A program made the translations under genes and the position numbers. Below the pieces are notes generated by a model that saw nothing but the letters and a program-made list of their open reading frames with translations, made no database searches and was not told where the DNA came from. Below, piece after piece: positions 27,721 through 35,515 of a DNA stretch of 64,000 nt. The DNA lies in NCBI GenBank assembly GCA_946487895.1, contig CAMLUO010000003.1:1-64000 (forward strand), given 5' to 3'. Position 1 is the stretch's first letter, and the number at the start of each line of letters is the position of its first letter. Origin of the DNA: an uncultured Clostridium sp. (lineage in GTDB: Bacteria > Bacillota > Clostridia > TANB77 > CAG-508).

Positions 27721-28461
27721 TTAGGTTTGTAATTCAACCAAAGAAGTATAAACATAGTTACCATCTGTGCTAGCTAAAATTTTAACACTATTACTTAAAT
27801 CATTTCTAAATTTAAAATCATAACTACCATAAGCAACAGCAGCGTCTTTACCTTTTGCAACATAAGGCACGTTATTACTATGTTCATGTCTTTCAGTAAC
27901 TACGAGGCTTGGAATAGCAAGGACTGCATTATATAAAGTACTACTAACTTGGCAGTTTCCTCCACCTAAACCTTCTTTTTTCTTACCATTATGGTCATAA
28001 ATATCAGCTTTTTCATAACCTTTACTTGTTGTTGCTTTACCTACTGTTTGACAAAAAGAAAATGTTTCACTTGCATTTATAATTGTACCGTTTAAAGTAT
28101 TACAAGTAATTTGAATATTATTTTGTCGTGAAGAATCTTTTGTATATATTTTAGTCGAAAAAGAACTGATTGTTTGTTCAGTTGTAATACCTTTTTTTAT
28201 TTCAGTAGTATTATTTGTAGTGTTATTTTCTTGCGTTGTATTTTGGTCAGGTGTATTTTCTGAATTACTATTATCAGTATTATTTTCATCACTAGAATTA
28301 TTGTTGTTTTCATTGTTAGAATTATCATCATTTGTTGCAGTTCTTTGAGCATCATAATTATTTGAATTAGTGTTGTTTGAGTTGTAATAAAAATAAATAC
28401 CAGCTCCAATTAGAGCTAAAACAATTAAAATGCATAGAATAATCAATTTTTTATTTTTCAT
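27721..28461 (-). CDS. VanW-family protein, membrane-anchored
   Basis: About 246 residues: an N-terminal membrane anchor (LIILCILIVLALIGAGIYFYY), a low-complexity Asn/Ser/Thr linker of about 65 residues, and a VanW domain with FSFCQTVGKATTSKGYEKA, GGGNCQVSSTLYNAVL and HEHSNNVPYV. VanW domains are frequent in clostridial wall-associated proteins; the biochemical role is not established. The ATG at 28461 is chosen at the start of a standard anchor; upstream GTG/TTG codons are possible. It follows dacF's promoter region in reverse, so both may be cell-wall genes. Confidence 0.85.
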   Translation of the reverse strand: MKNKKLIILCILIVLALIGAGIYFYYNSNNTNSNNYDAQRTATNDDNSNNENNNNSSDENNTDNSNSENTPDQNTTQENNTTNNTTEIKKGITTEQTISSFSTKIYTKDSSRQNNIQITCNTLNGTIINASETFSFCQTVGKATTSKGYEKADIYDHNGKKKEGLGGGNCQVSSTLYNAVLAIPSLVVTERHEHSNNVPYVAKGKDAAVAYGSYDFKFRNDLSNSVKILASTDGNYVYTSLVELQT

Positions 28462-28722
28462 ATCATTAATCACCAAAGTTAGTATAACCAGATGATAGTA
28501 AAATATTTAAAAATAATAAATAAAATTATATATTGATTTTATGATACAGTAGAAAATTTATTGCTTGGAGTAATTAAATATAGTATAATATCTGTAATTT
28601 AAGGGAGAAAAGTTAAAGATATTTTTAAAACGATAAAAGTTACAGTTCAAGAGATAGAAGATTATATTTTAAAAGAGATACAAACATTATTGTATATAGA
28701 TATTAATAGGAGGTAATTAATT
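28462..28722. other. divergent intergenic region
   Basis: A+T-rich promoter region between vanW (minus) and the Ham1-like gene (plus). TATAAT-like boxes occur near 28580; no hairpin or operator stands out. Confidence 0.4.
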
Positions 28723-29313
28723 ATGAAAAAGTTATTATATGCAACAGGAAATAAATATAAAATTGAATCTATGAGAGCAAGAGTTAAAGGAATGGATATT
28801 GAAATAATTTCACCTAATGATTTAGGCATTAAAGTTAATGTTGTGGAAGATGGTAAAACAGTAGTAGAAAATGCTATAAAAAAGGCAAAAGCATATTATG
28901 GCGCTACAAAAATACCGACAATTGCAGGGGATACAGCATTGTATATTAAGGAATTTGAAAAACAACCTGGGTTATATGTCCATAGAATTAATGGTAAAGA
29001 ATTAACAATGGAAGAAACATTAGAATATTACGTACAATCCTTAGAGAAGGTTGGTGGAACAAGTGAGGCATATTATTATACAGGACTTGTAATTATAAAA
29101 GATGGTAAAGAATACAGCAAAGAAATAAAAGAAGATAAATTTATATTTACATCAAAAATGAGTGATAAGCCTTCTAAATATGATGGATTATCAAGAATTC
29201 AAATTGATCCAAAATTAAATAAATATATATGCGAATTAACAGAAGAAGATATAAAAAGAAGAAATAATACTTTTGACGTAGAATGTGTTAATTTTATAAA
29301 ATCAATAATGTAA
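28723..29313 (+). CDS. Ham1/RdgB-like non-canonical purine NTP pyrophosphatase
   Basis: 196 residues. The family start ATGNKYKIESMRAR, the VVENAIKKAKAYYG helix and IAGDTALYIKEFEKQPGLYVHRI correspond to the SHR/D-x-S/E-rich nucleotide pocket of Ham1 proteins, which remove ITP and XTP. It is divergent from standard RdgB (no canonical SGLEV), so substrate is uncertain. AGGAGG precedes the ATG. Confidence 0.75.
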   Translation: MKKLLYATGNKYKIESMRARVKGMDIEIISPNDLGIKVNVVEDGKTVVENAIKKAKAYYGATKIPTIAGDTALYIKEFEKQPGLYVHRINGKELTMEETLEYYVQSLEKVGGTSEAYYYTGLVIIKDGKEYSKEIKEDKFIFTSKMSDKPSKYDGLSRIQIDPKLNKYICELTEEDIKRRNNTFDVECVNFIKSIM

Positions 29314-29406
29314 AAAGTTATATGAAAAAATAGTAAACATAAATTGGATAGAAGTAACTTTTAAATTATTTGTATTAAAAACACAGATTTCTAATTAGAT
29401 ATCTGA

Positions 29407-29440
29407 AAATATGTAGGAGGTAAAAATCTCCTACATATTT
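29407..29440. terminator. bidirectional terminator
   Basis: AAATATGTAGGAG pairs with CTCCTACATATTT, followed by T residues. Separates the convergent Ham1-like and flippase genes. Confidence 0.9.
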
Positions 29441-29510
29441 TTTAAAATTCAAAGGTAAAACACGGGCTATGCCAAATGTCAACAAGTTAAGGAAAAAGAA
29501 CAAACAATAA

Positions 29511-31016
29511 TTAAAATCTATCCTTCAAATTATTCAAAAACCTTATTTTCAATTGAATAATAACAACATAAACTAAAACAAAAATACCAATTTTGCAAAC
29601 AGTTTCAATTAAAACAGAAGAAAAAGCAAAAGGTATATTACATGTAATAAAATATGCAAAAATACAAGCAATAATAGGAAAAATGATAAACTTAAAAGGA
29701 TTAATATAGTATTTTATCTTAGATTTCAATTGCAAAATACTAACAGTAAAATTCAGAAGCTCACTAACAAAAATACTTAAAATATATCCAGTAATTCCTA
29801 GATGTGGAACTACAAAATATATAATAGCAATTGTAATTGCTAGGTCTAAAATATTGCAAAACATTACACTGGTTTGTTCATTTATACCTTTCAAAATATT
29901 ATCAATAATATTATCAACATACATAAAAAACACTAAAGGGGCAAGTAACTTAATCATAGGTGCTGCCTCTAAATTTTGATATATAGCAAGACTTAATTCA
30001 TTAGAAAAAAAGAAAAAAACTCCAGTTACACATATACAAAATAAAGAAGCAGCTTTAAAAATTTTATTACATACATCTCTCATTCTTTTATAATATTTAC
30101 TTGCAAGTAACCTTGAAAATTCAGGAACAAGTAAACTACTAAAAGACGCAAAAAATACATTTGCATACAACAAAACAGGTAATACCATTCCATTAATTAA
30201 ACCATATTGAGAAACAGCCATAGAATATGTAAGTCCAGACATTTCTAGTCTAATCGGAATTAAAAATTGTTTTAAGGAAGAAAGACCTGAACGTATATAT
30301 GATGTTATTGCAATAGGAAAAGATATTGAAAATATTTGCTTTTTCATTTGAAGAGAAGTAGACCTTTTATTTAGATATTTTCTTATATCAACTAAATAGA
30401 AAACCATATTTAATGAAAAAGAGAAGAATTCTGAAATTACATCTCCTAAAATTAATGAAATACAAATATATTCAATTCCTTTAGAAATGTTAAAATGCAA
30501 TAAAATTAATGTTGCAACTATTTTCATAGTCATTTCTACTGTTTGTGATATTGCACCTTTATATGATTTGCCAACAGAAGAAAAATATCCATTTATAACA
30601 GAAGAAACAGCAATAAAAGGAAGTCCAAGAGCAATTACATAAATTGGGACACTTGAAACAGTTGCTTTTAACCAAGACGCTGAAACCATTGGTGCAGCAA
30701 GAAAAATTATCAATCCAGAAATTAGACTTAATATTACAGAAAACCATATACATGTTTTTGTTGCCTTTATACCTGTTATATAGTCTCTTTTTGCAAATCT
30801 TTCTGAAACTATATATGTACAGGCAATTCCAATTCCAGAAGTAGCGATTGTAATTGCAAAATTGTATACAGACATAATTAGGCTAAAAGTTCCGATTGCT
30901 TCTGTTCCTACTTTATTAGATATGTATATATTAAAAACTAAACCAATTCCACGCATAAATAATGTTGTGAGTGTTAAAATGAAACCATTTATTAAAAATA
31001 TTTTTGCTTTTCTCAA
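29511..31016 (-). CDS. SpoVB/MurJ-like polysaccharide or lipid flippase
   Basis: 501 residues with about 12-14 hydrophobic segments. The MOP-superfamily beginning INGFILTLTTLFMRGIGLVFNIYISNKVGTEAIGTF matches stage V sporulation protein B and related flippases that move lipid-linked wall precursors across the membrane. Motifs GIGIACTYIVSERFAKRD and GYFSSVGKSYKGA are consistent. Which lipid it moves cannot be told; a spore-cortex role is likely by family. Confidence 0.85.
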   Translation of the reverse strand: MRKAKIFLINGFILTLTTLFMRGIGLVFNIYISNKVGTEAIGTFSLIMSVYNFAITIATSGIGIACTYIVSERFAKRDYITGIKATKTCIWFSVILSLISGLIIFLAAPMVSASWLKATVSSVPIYVIALGLPFIAVSSVINGYFSSVGKSYKGAISQTVEMTMKIVATLILLHFNISKGIEYICISLILGDVISEFFSFSLNMVFYLVDIRKYLNKRSTSLQMKKQIFSISFPIAITSYIRSGLSSLKQFLIPIRLEMSGLTYSMAVSQYGLINGMVLPVLLYANVFFASFSSLLVPEFSRLLASKYYKRMRDVCNKIFKAASLFCICVTGVFFFFSNELSLAIYQNLEAAPMIKLLAPLVFFMYVDNIIDNILKGINEQTSVMFCNILDLAITIAIIYFVVPHLGITGYILSIFVSELLNFTVSILQLKSKIKYYINPFKFIIFPIIACIFAYFITCNIPFAFSSVLIETVCKIGIFVLVYVVIIQLKIRFLNNLKDRF

Positions 31017-31095
31017 AATTTTATCACCAAACTTTTAAAAAAATATTAAAATTCATAATTTGTCATTTAAGTTTATGAAGAAAGTCCAAAAAATA

Positions 31096-31124
31096 TTGAC
31101 ATTTTAACTAAATAAAAGTATAAT
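31096..31124 (+). promoter_or_regulatory. sigma-A-type promoter
   Basis: TTGACA (31096-31101), 17 bases, TATAAT (31119-31124), directly before the small ORF at 31158. Confidence 0.85.
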
Positions 31125-31157
31125 TAATATGTACTATATAAAGAGAGGAAGAGAATT

Positions 31158-31322
31158 ATGCTTGCAAAATATTGGAAAAAAATCGGAATGTTAATTTTAA
31201 TAATTGCTTGTGTATTTAATATTATGAATAAATTAGTACATAAATTATCACTAAACAAAGAAATGATTTATTCTGCAACATATATGCAGGAAGTTCAAGA
31301 AGAACAATCATCACAAGAATAG
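31158..31322 (+). CDS. small membrane protein, 54 aa, unknown
   Basis: Short gene with a near-consensus promoter and GAGAGGAAGAG before the ATG. N-terminal basic residues, one membrane helix (IGMLILIIACVFNIM), then a Gln/Glu-rich tail ending QEEQSSQE. The function is unknown. The promoter and ribosome binding site make it a convincing small gene upstream of rpmE. Confidence 0.65.
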   Translation: MLAKYWKKIGMLILIIACVFNIMNKLVHKLSLNKEMIYSATYMQEVQEEQSSQE

Positions 31323-31416
31323 TTTAAAATTGATATAAAAATATAGATAATACAGATATAATATATAAAATGAAAAATAAAAATTTTGCAAAATGAAAAA
31401 TATCTTAAAATAATAC

Positions 31417-31445
31417 TTGAAAAAATAGATAAAATATGTTATTAT
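31417..31445 (+). promoter_or_regulatory. rpmE promoter
   Basis: TTGAAA (31417-31422), 17 bases, TATTAT (31440-31445). Confidence 0.7.
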
Positions 31446-31489
31446 AAAAAGCAGTCATGTTATTAAATACGAGAAAGAGGTGAACTAGA

Positions 31490-31690
31490 ATGAAAGAAGG
31501 AATACATCCAAATTATAACCAAACAACAATCACATGTGCATGTGGTAATGTTTTAGAAGTTGGTTCAACAAAGAAAGATTTAAAAGTAGACGTATGTTCT
31601 AAATGCCATCCATTCTGGACAGGAAACTTAAGACAAGAAACAGTTGGTGGTAGAGCAGATAAATTCAAGAAAAAATATGGTTTAGCATAA
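31490..31690 (+). CDS. rpmE: 50S ribosomal protein bL31 (zinc-binding form)
   Basis: 66 residues. The C+ type of L31, with CxC (CACGN) and CxxC ([10 protein letters not shown]) zinc ligands. MKEGIHPNY and the [10 protein letters not shown] end are standard. AAAGAGGTGA precedes the ATG. Followed by a GGGACG-family hairpin that acts as terminator. Confidence 0.97.
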   Translation: MKEGIHPNYNQTTITCACGNVLEVGSTKKDLKVDVCSKCHPFWTGNLRQETVGGRADKFKKKYGLA

Positions 31691-31694
31691 TAAA

Positions 31695-31735
31695 ATGTCG
31701 TATTGGGGACGTTTCTCATACGACATTTTTATTTT
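31695..31735. repeat. GGGACG-family hairpin, terminator of rpmE (copy e)
   Basis: AATGTCGTAT and ATACGACATT form a perfect stem around TGGGGACGTTTCTC, followed by TTTTATTTT. The same layout with TGTCGCA arms recurs at 40806. Confidence 0.8.
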
Positions 31736-31740
31736 AATAT

Positions 31741-32412
31741 TTAGTTTTTAAATAATTTTTTTATATCTTTTTCTGTTATATAATCATAAACGTCCAATTT
31801 TTTTCTTTTGCTAGAAAGTGGAGCCATTAAATATCCTTTTGAATTCAAGAATACAGGATAATTAAAAACATCCATAAATATTTCTACATTTCCATTATCA
31901 TTAGAATCATATCCATATCCAATTTGAATCCATTCGTTATTTTTATTTTTTGTGAAAAATAAAACATATGGGCGATAATATTCTTCAGGATCCATAATTT
32001 CAAAAGTTGCTAAGTATATAGTTTGAAATTCTAATCCCTCGACAATAAATTTTTTAATATATTTAATATCTAATAAATTCATTTTTCTAGCATCATCAGG
32101 CATATAATCATAATTTTCTAGTTTTTTTACAGGTGTAGGATGATTACAATTTATATAATATAGATTAACTGTATTGCCTAAGTCATAATCTATATATGAT
32201 TTCATGTCTAATTTTCCCCATAATTCAATCAAGCTAGTGCTTTTAGACTTTTTAGTTAGTTCTAAAAGTTTATTAGCATTTAGATTTTCAAAAAAATCAT
32301 AATCTACATCTGTGTCGTTTGCAAATCGTCCTTTTCTATAAAGTTCTTCTAAATCGAAATCATATAATCTTTTTCGTGCTTTTGTTTTTTGTAGTGAATC
32401 AAATATTCCCAT
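31741..32412 (-). CDS. unknown protein
   Basis: 223 residues, no family recognised. Begins MGIFDSLQKTKARKRLYDFD; mixed alpha/beta composition rich in Tyr and Asp, without signal peptide or membrane helix. The segment YIKKFIVEGLEFQTIYLATFEIMDPEEYYRPYV looks like a globular core. AAAGGACTGAACTAAT precedes the ATG. It converges with rpmE and has no informative neighbour. Confidence 0.75.
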   Translation of the reverse strand: MGIFDSLQKTKARKRLYDFDLEELYRKGRFANDTDVDYDFFENLNANKLLELTKKSKSTSLIELWGKLDMKSYIDYDLGNTVNLYYINCNHPTPVKKLENYDYMPDDARKMNLLDIKYIKKFIVEGLEFQTIYLATFEIMDPEEYYRPYVLFFTKNKNNEWIQIGYGYDSNDNGNVEIFMDVFNYPVFLNSKGYLMAPLSSKRKKLDVYDYITEKDIKKLFKN

Positions 32413-32619
32413 ATTAGTTCAGTCCTTTCTTATGTATAGATTTTTATTATATATATTTATATAATATTTTTTAAAATACTGCAAGTTTATTAAAAAGGAA
32501 ATAAAAGTATTGAAATATTAGATATAATAAGATATAATATTAACATAAAAATCTACGATTTGTAGTTTATATAGATGTAACTTGTAAACAAATTTGTTTT
32601 AGTTTAAAAGGAGGAGAAT

Positions 32620-33123
32620 ATGGCAACTAAAATAAAGAAATGGTTAATACGGATAAGTGAAAGAACGGAAACAATAACGGAAAATGCAGCGGCTTTTTTT
32701 GCGGTAATTGCAGTGATTTCTTTTATAGCAATACAAATTTTATCTAAAATTGCAAGCAAATCAGAAGGATTGGATTTGATTTATACTATTACAGCAGTGA
32801 TAATGATAGTATCAGCTGTCATGTCAATCTTATTTCTTGATTTAATTGCAACATTTTTGAGGGTGGTAAATAAGAATAAGGATATTATATTATCAAATAA
32901 CTTTTTTGTGGTGCTACTAAGTAACGAATACATTGTAATGCATATTTACGGCTATATAATTTTTCCATTGCTTATTATTCTTGATGCAGTTCTTTTAAAC
33001 AAAGTGCAATTTAATTTTATTGCTATGATAATACTTGCAATAATATCATTGATATTTTTATTTAAAACAATCATGCCGTTTTCAAAAAAAATTTCAAACT
33101 ATTTCAAAAAGAAACTGTCATAA
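32620..33123 (+). CDS. membrane protein, unknown, with atypical codon use
   Basis: 167 residues with about four hydrophobic helices and a basic C-terminus. AAAAGGAGGAG precedes the ATG. The first 100 bases use ACG, GCG and CGG codons that neighbours avoid, and a GC-rich terminator follows, which suggests acquisition from elsewhere. It holds the only in-frame CGG in a long gene (32650) not associated with a frame change; skipping the C there would lead straight to a stop. The function is unknown. Confidence 0.75.
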   Translation: MATKIKKWLIRISERTETITENAAAFFAVIAVISFIAIQILSKIASKSEGLDLIYTITAVIMIVSAVMSILFLDLIATFLRVVNKNKDIILSNNFFVVLLSNEYIVMHIYGYIIFPLLIILDAVLLNKVQFNFIAMIILAIISLIFLFKTIMPFSKKISNYFKKKLS

Positions 33124-33127
33124 TTCG

Positions 33128-33156
33128 GCTCCAGCGCATAATTTTATGTGCTGGAG
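33128..33156 (+). terminator. GC-rich terminator
   Basis: GCTCCAGC and GCTGGAGC arms around an A/T loop, unusually GC-rich for this window. Confidence 0.8.
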
Positions 33157-33244
33157 CTATTACTAACTTTTTTCGAAAATTCTTGCAAAATGTCCTAAAA
33201 TGTAATAAAATAGAAAAGCAGAAAATATAGAGAGGAACATATTT

Positions 33245-34684
33245 ATGAATGAAATAGAAGAACAAAAACAATACATGCAAAAAGTAAAAGAAGTAAATGA
33301 AAATATAAAACAAAATGGCAAAGAAAATAATAAAAAACTAAAATACACAATCCTAACAATGGGATGCCAATTAAATGAAAATGATTCAGAGAAACTATGT
33401 GGAATGCTAGAAGAAATGGGTTATAAAAAAACAGAAAACGGACAAGAAGCAGATATAGCATTATTTAACACATGTTGTGTTAGAGAAAATGCTGAAGATA
33501 AATTGTTTGGTAAGTTAGGAGAACTAAAAAGACTAAAAGAAGAAAAAGGTATAATTATTGCTATTGGTGGATGCATGATGCAGGAAAAACACATAACAGA
33601 TAAAATAAAACAAAGTTATCCATTTGTAGATATAATATTTGGAACGCATACTCTACATAAATTTCCACAAGATTTATACAAAGTATTAACACAAAAGACA
33701 AAATTAGAAGATATATTGGATATTGATGGAAAAGTATATGAAGGTTTACCAATAAAAAGAGATAGTAATATTAAAGCATCTGTAACAATAATGAATGGAT
33801 GTAATAATTTTTGTAGTTATTGTATAGTTCCATATGTTCGTGGAAGAGAAAGAAGCAGAGAGCCAAGAGCAATTATTGAAGAAGTAAAAGATTTAGCAAA
33901 ACAAGGATATAAAGAAATCACCCTTTTAGGACAAAATGTAAATTCATATTTAAGAGTAGAAAGAGAAAAACAAATACCATTTGAAGAATATGAAGGAGTA
34001 CATTCATTTGCAACTTTATTAGAAGCAATTAACAAAATAGAAGGAATTGAAAGAATTAGATTTGTTTCACCACATCCAAAGGATTTTACTGATGATGTAA
34101 TTGATGCAATTAGCAAATGTGATAAAGTTTGTAAATTAGTACATTTACCATTACAATCTGGAAATACAAAAGTATTGAAAGAAATGAATAGAAAATATAC
34201 CAAGGAACAATATCTAAATTTAGTTGATAAAATGAAAGCTAAAATACCAAATTTAACTTTATCAACTGATATTATAGTCGGTTTTCCAGGCGAGACAGAT
34301 GAAGAATTTGAAGATACACTTGATGTTGTAAGAAAAGTCAAATTTGAACAAGTATATATGTTCATATATTCAAGAAGAGTCGGAACACCAGGAGATAGAA
34401 TGGAAAATCAAGTACCAGAAGAGATAAAGCATAAAAGATTTGATAAATTGAAGGAATTAGTTGAAAGTCAAATTGAGGAAAATAATCAAAAATATGTTGG
34501 AACAATACAAAAAGTTTTAGTTGAAGGAGAAAGTAAAAACAATCAAGAATTATTAACTGGAAGAACTGATAGTAACAAAGTTGTGATTTTTGAAGGTGAT
34601 AAAAACCTTATTGGGCAAATGATTAACCTAAAAATTGTTTCAGAACATATGTGGTATTTAAAAGGTGAAGTAATTGAAAAATAA
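33245..34684 (+). CDS. miaB: tRNA-2-methylthio-N6-dimethylallyladenosine synthase
   Basis: Radical-SAM methylthiotransferase that modifies A37 of tRNAs reading UNN codons. The UPF0004 domain carries its cluster cysteines in MGCQLNENDSE, NTCCVRENAEDK and GGCMMQ; the radical-SAM motif is NGCNNFCSYCIVPYVRG; a TRAM domain closes the protein (479 residues). AGAGGAAC precedes the ATG. Likely the head of an operon with the next gene and mutS. Confidence 0.96.
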   Translation: MNEIEEQKQYMQKVKEVNENIKQNGKENNKKLKYTILTMGCQLNENDSEKLCGMLEEMGYKKTENGQEADIALFNTCCVRENAEDKLFGKLGELKRLKEEKGIIIAIGGCMMQEKHITDKIKQSYPFVDIIFGTHTLHKFPQDLYKVLTQKTKLEDILDIDGKVYEGLPIKRDSNIKASVTIMNGCNNFCSYCIVPYVRGRERSREPRAIIEEVKDLAKQGYKEITLLGQNVNSYLRVEREKQIPFEEYEGVHSFATLLEAINKIEGIERIRFVSPHPKDFTDDVIDAISKCDKVCKLVHLPLQSGNTKVLKEMNRKYTKEQYLNLVDKMKAKIPNLTLSTDIIVGFPGETDEEFEDTLDVVRKVKFEQVYMFIYSRRVGTPGDRMENQVPEEIKHKRFDKLKELVESQIEENNQKYVGTIQKVLVEGESKNNQELLTGRTDSNKVVIFEGDKNLIGQMINLKIVSEHMWYLKGEVIEK

Positions 34685-34705
34685 TTTATGAAAGGAACAA
34701 ATGAA

Positions 34706-35413
34706 ATGAATACAAATGAAGTTAAAGAAGAAAATGTAAAAACAATTGTAAAATTAGGAATAGACGTAAAAGACATAGCTGATATATATTTAAAAGTAGC
34801 AACAAAAGGACATGACATATCAAAACAAAAATTTATTGAACAATTAACAGAAATATTTAAATTTTTTCAATCAAGAAATAAAGGACTAGAAGAAACACAA
34901 GAAGTAATTTATAAAGATGATGTACTTAATATGATTATGAAAAACAGAAATATGATTAATCTTAATGTAGATAAAAAAATCAAAGCAATATGTGAAAAGC
35001 TAGATTCATATTATTTTATGACACAAGAGGAGACAAATAAGTTAATTAAAGCTAATCCAAAAATATTTAATATAAGCATGCTTGATTTAGAAATATATTC
35101 AACAGTGCTATCAGATTATGCAGTTGAAGTTGATAATAGTATTGTTAATTTATTTGAATATGTACTAAAAAAACAAAGTGAGTTATTAAGTCAAAATGTA
35201 AATATTATATATTCTAGATTAAAATATTTAGAAGAATGCAAAGGTACAAAGAAATTAAGTTTGGAAGATGTTTCAAATTTAGGAAATGTAAAGTTTATGG
35301 TAGATAAAAAAGAAGTGCAAGATGAAATTTTGAAACAGTATGATAATTTACCAGAATATAATGGGGAGAGCATAGCAGAGTTTAAAGAAAAACTTAGAAA
35401 CATTGAAAAATAA
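34706..35413 (+). CDS. unknown helical protein between miaB and mutS
   Basis: About 235 residues, cytoplasmic, no recognised family. The N-terminal half is helical with several KIFNISMLDLEIYSTVLSDY-like helices; similar to weakly conserved clostridial proteins by position only. The ATG at 34706 is favoured because AAAGGA lies nine bases upstream; 34688 has no such site. Co-directional with miaB and mutS, so possibly in their operon. Confidence 0.75.
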   Translation: MNTNEVKEENVKTIVKLGIDVKDIADIYLKVATKGHDISKQKFIEQLTEIFKFFQSRNKGLEETQEVIYKDDVLNMIMKNRNMINLNVDKKIKAICEKLDSYYFMTQEETNKLIKANPKIFNISMLDLEIYSTVLSDYAVEVDNSIVNLFEYVLKKQSELLSQNVNIIYSRLKYLEECKGTKKLSLEDVSNLGNVKFMVDKKEVQDEILKQYDNLPEYNGESIAEFKEKLRNIEK

Positions 35414-35421
35414 AGATACTA

Positions 35422-35492
35422 GAGAGGTCACTTATGAAGAAAAGTGGCGTCCCTTTTATGACCCAAAATGGTCAGTCCGAACCTGAACTGAC
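35422..35492. repeat. GGGACG-family repeat (copy f)
   Basis: Reverse-complement relative of the copy at 13686: AGTGGCGTCCC, then TGGTCAGT...ACTGACCA. It lies just before the mutS ribosome binding site. Confidence 0.65.
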
Positions 35493-35515
35493 CAAAGAAA
35501 GGAATGAAGAAATTA

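Noticed and set aside
32620..32660. Fourth +1 shift at the CGG in the membrane protein gene
   Set aside because: Skipping the C leads to GGA TAA, an immediate stop, while the straight frame gives a coherent membrane protein.
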